Source of the DNA: Anaerolineae bacterium
GTDB lineage: Bacteria; Chloroflexota; Anaerolineae; 4572-78; J111
Assembly: GCA_023382535.1 (NCBI GenBank)
Contig: JAHDWA010000002.1
Coordinates: 62,001-126,000, forward strand
Direction: 5' to 3'
Length of the DNA stretch: 64,000 nucleotides
Shown: positions 61,075-64,000 of the stretch, one piece after another
Layout of the letters: each line of letters begins with the position of its first letter
Numbering within the stretch: the first letter of the stretch is position 1
Made by a program: the position numbers and the translations under genes
The notes under the pieces: model-generated
Told to the model about the DNA's origin: nothing
The model's database searches: none
Seen by the model: the letters and a program-made list of their open reading frames with translations, nothing else

Positions 61075-62040
61075 TCACTTAAAAGGGGTCACCGTCGCCG
61101 TAGCTGTCGGCCCAACTGTGCCGGTTGAGGTGGCCGTCGCCGTTGGCGTATTGACGACAATCGGAGTCGCCGGGAGCAAGGGCGTAAAAGTTGGGTAAGG
61201 GGTATAAGTTGGGGCCGGAGTGTAGGTCGGCTGGGGGTAAAAGGTCGAAGTTGGATACGGTGTATTGGTTGGATAGGCCGTCGGGCCGGTTGGCGTGGGT
61301 GTTGGATAGGCCGTCGCCGTCGGGTAGGGTGTATTGGTTGGGTAAAGCGTCGCCGTTGGGGTGGGGCTCGGGACAGGAGTCGCCGTCGGCGCGGGTTGAG
61401 GTGTAGCCGTGGCTGTGGCCGGTGTCGGGGTCGGCGTAGGCGTGGGTGTGGCTAATACCGGCGTGGCCGTTTGAATGAAGACAGGTGTCGCCGTAGCGTT
61501 GATCACCGCCGCGGGAACAGCCCCAGGGGCCGCTTGCCCTGTTGGCGCTGCGCCGATCAGATTTTGCGGAATCAACAAAGCCTGACCGATTTCGAGAATA
61601 TTAGGATCGGCCAGGTGGTTGTAGGTGGCAATGAAATAGGGATCGTTAAGCCCCAGCCGCTTGGCAATACGTCCCAGGGTATCGCCGGGTTGGACGATAT
61701 AGGTCACGGGGGCCAAGGTTGGCACGACGGCTGGCGTTGAGGTCGGCCACGGCGTCGGCAGAGCATTGACGATAGTTTCGGTTGAGGTGATGATGGGTGT
61801 GATAACGGGCGTCGGCAGAACCTCTGTGACCGTTGGCCCAATGCTGATCGCCGTGGCTGTAGCTAACGGATCAAGAAGTACGGGGGTTTCGCTTGGCGCT
61901 ACCGGGGTCGGTATATCGGGGGAAACGGCAGCGGCGCTGCCATCTCGCTTGACAACCAGGGTACATCCAACCGTAGAAGTTGTAATCAGTATGAGTATCG
62001 AGACGGCTGCTAATTTTGCAAGATGATGTTGAGAGATCAT
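61075..62040 (-). CDS. LysM-domain lipoprotein with long Thr/Pro tail
   Basis: This 321-residue protein has a signal peptide ending in a lipobox-like STVGC (Cys26), and a Thr/Pro/Ile linker to 110. One LysM domain lies at about 113-158 ([32 protein letters not shown]). A very repetitive Thr/Pro/Tyr tail (160-321) carries units such as [14 protein letters not shown]. LysM binds glycan of peptidoglycan or related polymers, so the protein is probably tied to both lipid and wall. It lies 54 bases after csrA and 11 before the giant Ig-repeat gene, its probable functional partner. The tail is low complexity and its length may vary between strains. Confidence 0.85.
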   Translation of the reverse strand: MISQHHLAKLAAVSILILITTSTVGCTLVVKRDGSAAAVSPDIPTPVAPSETPVLLDPLATATAISIGPTVTEVLPTPVITPIITSTETIVNALPTPWPTSTPAVVPTLAPVTYIVQPGDTLGRIAKRLGLNDPYFIATYNHLADPNILEIGQALLIPQNLIGAAPTGQAAPGAVPAAVINATATPVFIQTATPVLATPTPTPTPTPATATATPQPAPTATPVPSPTPTATLYPTNTPYPTATAYPTPTPTGPTAYPTNTPYPTSTFYPQPTYTPAPTYTPYPTFTPLLPATPIVVNTPTATATSTGTVGPTATATVTPFK

Positions 62041-62094
62041 TATTCATGACACTGGTTGTCAGATTTGGAGTGCGGGTTGTAAGATGCTGCCCGG

Positions 62095-62349
62095 TTACTT
62101 ACCGTTTTTGTTTTTCTGGAACAGGGGTTGTAACGCCGGCAGTAAGTTACCGTTAACTTGTGCCGCTAACGTTGCTGCATACAAGTTCTCTTGTTTTACG
62201 GTTTCATACAACTCCTGGCGCAGGATCGTCACTTGGGCGGGAGCATTTATACCAATCTTGACCTGATCGCCGTCCACGGCCAGAATGGTGATGACAATTT
62301 CTTCGCCAATCATGATACTTTGGTTGGTTTTACGTCCCAGGACCAGCAT
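62095..62349 (-). CDS. csrA: Carbon storage regulator CsrA
   Basis: This 84-residue protein begins MLVLGRKTNQSIMIGEEIVI, the family hallmark, continues VKIGINAPAQVTILRQELYE, and has a tail of about 25 residues. I place the start at the ATG at 62349, sharing one base with the fliW stop (TGATG); a GTG one codon earlier is less likely because it would add an extra Met. CsrA binds GGA motifs in mRNA leaders. The two sites ahead of flagellin in this window are probable targets. Coupling to fliW matches the flagellar-control version of CsrA. Confidence 0.95.
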   Translation of the reverse strand: MLVLGRKTNQSIMIGEEIVITILAVDGDQVKIGINAPAQVTILRQELYETVKQENLYAATLAAQVNGNLLPALQPLFQKNKNGK

Positions 62350-62846
62350 CACTCCGTCTCCTTTCCTGGGGCCGAATTTAACCCCTCGAACAAAGGCTCA
62401 CTGGCGATAGGAAAGCGGGGATTGTAACCGGAGTTTGATAAGATCACCTGCCGGCCCAGCCCAGCCGGCCAATTGATGACAACAGGCCCCAGCAGATTAG
62501 CGGTCACCTTGAACGGCTCCGCCTGGACCGATAGAATACAGTAGACACCGGCCTGCCCTCCGTCTAGGACAGGCACTTTGTATCCTGCCGGCAACTGGAG
62601 GGCCTGCATATCGGCTTCAGACAGGGAGAGTTGGTAATCAGAGACAACCTGCCTGGGGTCCACAACAATAAGGGACATCGGCGCATCGTCCAGGGACTGC
62701 AGAAGGCCAAGCGGTCCACTGTCAGGGTGAGTGACTAAAACAAAGTGTTTCCATTCGTTCAAGCCAATCAAACCGGCAGGGAACTCGATAGGTTTACTCT
62801 CTTCAAAAAGTTCAGACATAGCAGTTGATTCAAGCGGTGTGGTCAT
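62349..62846 (-). CDS. fliW: Flagellar assembly factor FliW
   Basis: This 165-residue protein has family strings IEFPAGLIGLNEWKHFVLV, PLGLLQSLDDAPMSLIVVDP, VYCILSV and TANLLGPVVINWPAGLGRQVI. FliW binds CsrA to release flagellin mRNA, and is itself held by unexported flagellin, giving feedback on flagellin synthesis. It overlaps csrA by one base and follows flgL by 101 bases. The N-terminal 18 residues before EFPAG are variable, so an internal ATG could be the true start. Confidence 0.93.
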   Translation of the reverse strand: MTTPLESTAMSELFEESKPIEFPAGLIGLNEWKHFVLVTHPDSGPLGLLQSLDDAPMSLIVVDPRQVVSDYQLSLSEADMQALQLPAGYKVPVLDGGQAGVYCILSVQAEPFKVTANLLGPVVINWPAGLGRQVILSNSGYNPRFPIASEPLFEGLNSAPGKETE

Positions 62847-62947
62847 TCAATAGGCTCCCAAAAATTTTTCTCTACCGCTCACTTTAGCACACAAACCCAT
62901 CTTTTTGCATAAACTTTGGGTCAAGGTAAGGTAAAAGAAGGGTAAAC

Positions 62948-63850
62948 TCACTTGAGAAAATCCAGTAGTGACATATTTAACGTGCGGGCATTGACTTGAA
63001 GCGCCGCTTGATAGGCAAACTGCTGTTGATTTAGTTGGCTGATAACCTCGGCCATATCGGCATCCTCAGCTTTGGATAACAGTTCTTGAAGCCCTATCTG
63101 AGCTGCCTCAACCCGGTCGGCGGTATTCTCCAGGCGGCGAAGCTTGGTCCCTACGGCAGCTTGTAAATCGGATAAACTACTCGCCTGGTTCTGGATGTCT
63201 GTCACTTTGCTGGCCACATCTCCGACTATAAAAGGGCTGGCCTTGAGGGCATCGCGCAACCTGATGAGGGTATCATAAATACCGGCAAAGGCCTGGTCGC
63301 CCAAAACGTTAACCCCCATATTAATTCCCGGTTCGATCTCACGCATAATTTGCCCGCTATCGCCCTCGTAAGCAACCGAAGTGATAAGGCCGGTGGTGGC
63401 ATCGCGGTTGGTGGTAAAGGCAGGCTGATCTACCTGGAACCCGGCAAAAATGTAATTGTCGCCATGGCGGGTGTTGCCCAGGGCCACCGCCTCTTCCAGA
63501 ATTCCCTCAACTTCGCTGGCCAGGGATTGGCGCTCATCCGGCCCCATCGCCTCGTTGGATCCCTGCAAAGCCAGGTTCTGGCTGCGCATTAATAGCATGT
63601 TCATGTCGCTCAGAGTCCGGTCGGTAGCATTTAGCCAATCGGAACTCATGCTGACATTGTGCAAAATAGCCTCGCCGTTTTGCAGCCGGGCGCGGAAGCC
63701 GAGAGATTGTTCGACGGCAAAGGGGTCATCTTCCGGGCGGCTGACCCGCTTGGTGGTTACAGCTTGCTTTTGAATATCGGCCAGCCGGCGCATGTTGGCC
63801 TGCATCCCCTCGACAGCAGTTTGATCAAGCATTTTGTGGGTAATTCGCAT
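62948..63850 (-). CDS. flgL: Flagellar hook-filament junction protein FlgL (HAP3)
   Basis: This 300-residue protein has N-terminal flagellin-like helix MRITHKMLDQTAVEGMQANM and RVSRPEDDPFAVEQSLGFRA. A compact middle region has DNYIFAGFQVDQPAF, and the C-terminal helix ends QFAYQAALQVNARTLNMSL. FlgL links the hook protein FlgK to the flagellin filament. GGAG upstream of the ATG is a good ribosome site. It follows flgK by 20 bases, the standard order. Confidence 0.93.
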   Translation of the reverse strand: MRITHKMLDQTAVEGMQANMRRLADIQKQAVTTKRVSRPEDDPFAVEQSLGFRARLQNGEAILHNVSMSSDWLNATDRTLSDMNMLLMRSQNLALQGSNEAMGPDERQSLASEVEGILEEAVALGNTRHGDNYIFAGFQVDQPAFTTNRDATTGLITSVAYEGDSGQIMREIEPGINMGVNVLGDQAFAGIYDTLIRLRDALKASPFIVGDVASKVTDIQNQASSLSDLQAAVGTKLRRLENTADRVEAAQIGLQELLSKAEDADMAEVISQLNQQQFAYQAALQVNARTLNMSLLDFLK

Positions 63851-63870
63851 AATTGAGTCTCCTCAAGAAT

Positions 63871-64000
63871 TTAGCGACCGACAACGCCCATGCCATTGAT
63901 GACTTTGTCCAGCATTTCATCAACCGTGGTCATGACCCGGGCCGCCGCCTGGTAGGTCCGTTGATAGGCTGTCAGGGCAACCATCTCTTCATCCAATGAC
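63871..64000 (-). CDS. flgK: Flagellar hook-associated protein FlgK, C-terminal end only
   Basis: The frame enters from the right edge and ends at a TAA at 63871-63873. The 42 visible residues read [20 protein letters not shown] and [18 protein letters not shown]. This is the typical C-terminal D0 helix of FlgK (SLDEEM..L..YQ..Y.A.A.......M...L). The gene lies directly upstream of flgL as expected. The rest of the protein is outside the window. Confidence 0.9.
   Translation of the reverse strand, partial: SLDEEMVALTAYQRTYQAAARVMTTVDEMLDKVINGMGVVGR

Noticed and set aside
61191..62026. Tandem GC-rich repeats considered as a CRISPR or minisatellite array
   Set aside because: They translate in frame as Thr/Pro/Tyr units of the LysM lipoprotein and have no spacer-repeat regularity.

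Overview
The window looks like part of the chromosome of a flagellated bacterium of the phylum Chloroflexota, probably near class Anaerolineae. That placement is an inference. It rests on the combination of long Thr/Pro linkers in secreted proteins, DUF11, DNRLRE and DUF4012 proteins, a stand-alone sortase, a giant Ig-repeat protein ending in FLPVVLR, and dense two-component/HDOD signalling. No rRNA, tRNA, CRISPR array, transposase or phage gene was seen. All genes but one (29178-30389) read on the minus strand, so gene order runs from the right edge to the left.

Right block (64000-34467): flagellar filament assembly, chemotaxis and surface proteins. In transcription order it holds the flgK 3' end, flgL, fliW, csrA, a LysM lipoprotein, a 2723-residue Ig-repeat surface protein, an MCP, cheW, an MCP fused to a hemerythrin domain, a response regulator, cheA, cheC, cheD, cheY, cheB, cheR and two cheX genes. 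A strong intrinsic terminator (39844-39871) closes the chemotaxis run. A near-consensus sigma-28 promoter (39733-39759) then starts flagellin, followed by fliS, fliD, two flaG-like genes and a sortase. The flagellin leader carries two good CsrA sites, one over the Shine-Dalgarno, matching the FliW-CsrA-flagellin feedback known from Bacillus.

Middle (34458-28229): an extended -10 promoter serves an OmpR-type regulator and a large REC-GAF-PAS histidine kinase. Convergent to these is a REC-HDOD protein. Divergent from that is a NusG-like antiterminator paralog.

Left block (28228-1): a polysaccharide locus of about 28 kb lying downstream of the NusG paralog. A 305-base leader between the NusG paralog and the flippase gene holds nested stems and a set of mutually exclusive pairings around a U7 tract; I regard this as the best candidate for an undescribed regulatory system. 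Wzx, Wzy, five glycosyltransferases and an O-acetyltransferase follow in visibly AT-richer DNA. Then come an amino-sugar set (sugar-1-phosphate transferase, acetyltransferase, aminotransferase, and a membrane FlaA1-type domain fused to an RmlB-type dehydratase), a DNRLRE/TolB-like membrane protein, a Wzz/tyrosine kinase, a TPR protein, an O-antigen ligase family protein, a second initiating transferase, a flippase-like protein, a GT2, a DUF4012 protein, a DUF11 protein and a truncated glycoside hydrolase-like protein. The locus has two initiating transferases and two polymerase/ligase proteins but only one Wzx, so it may make more than one glycan or include a ligase.
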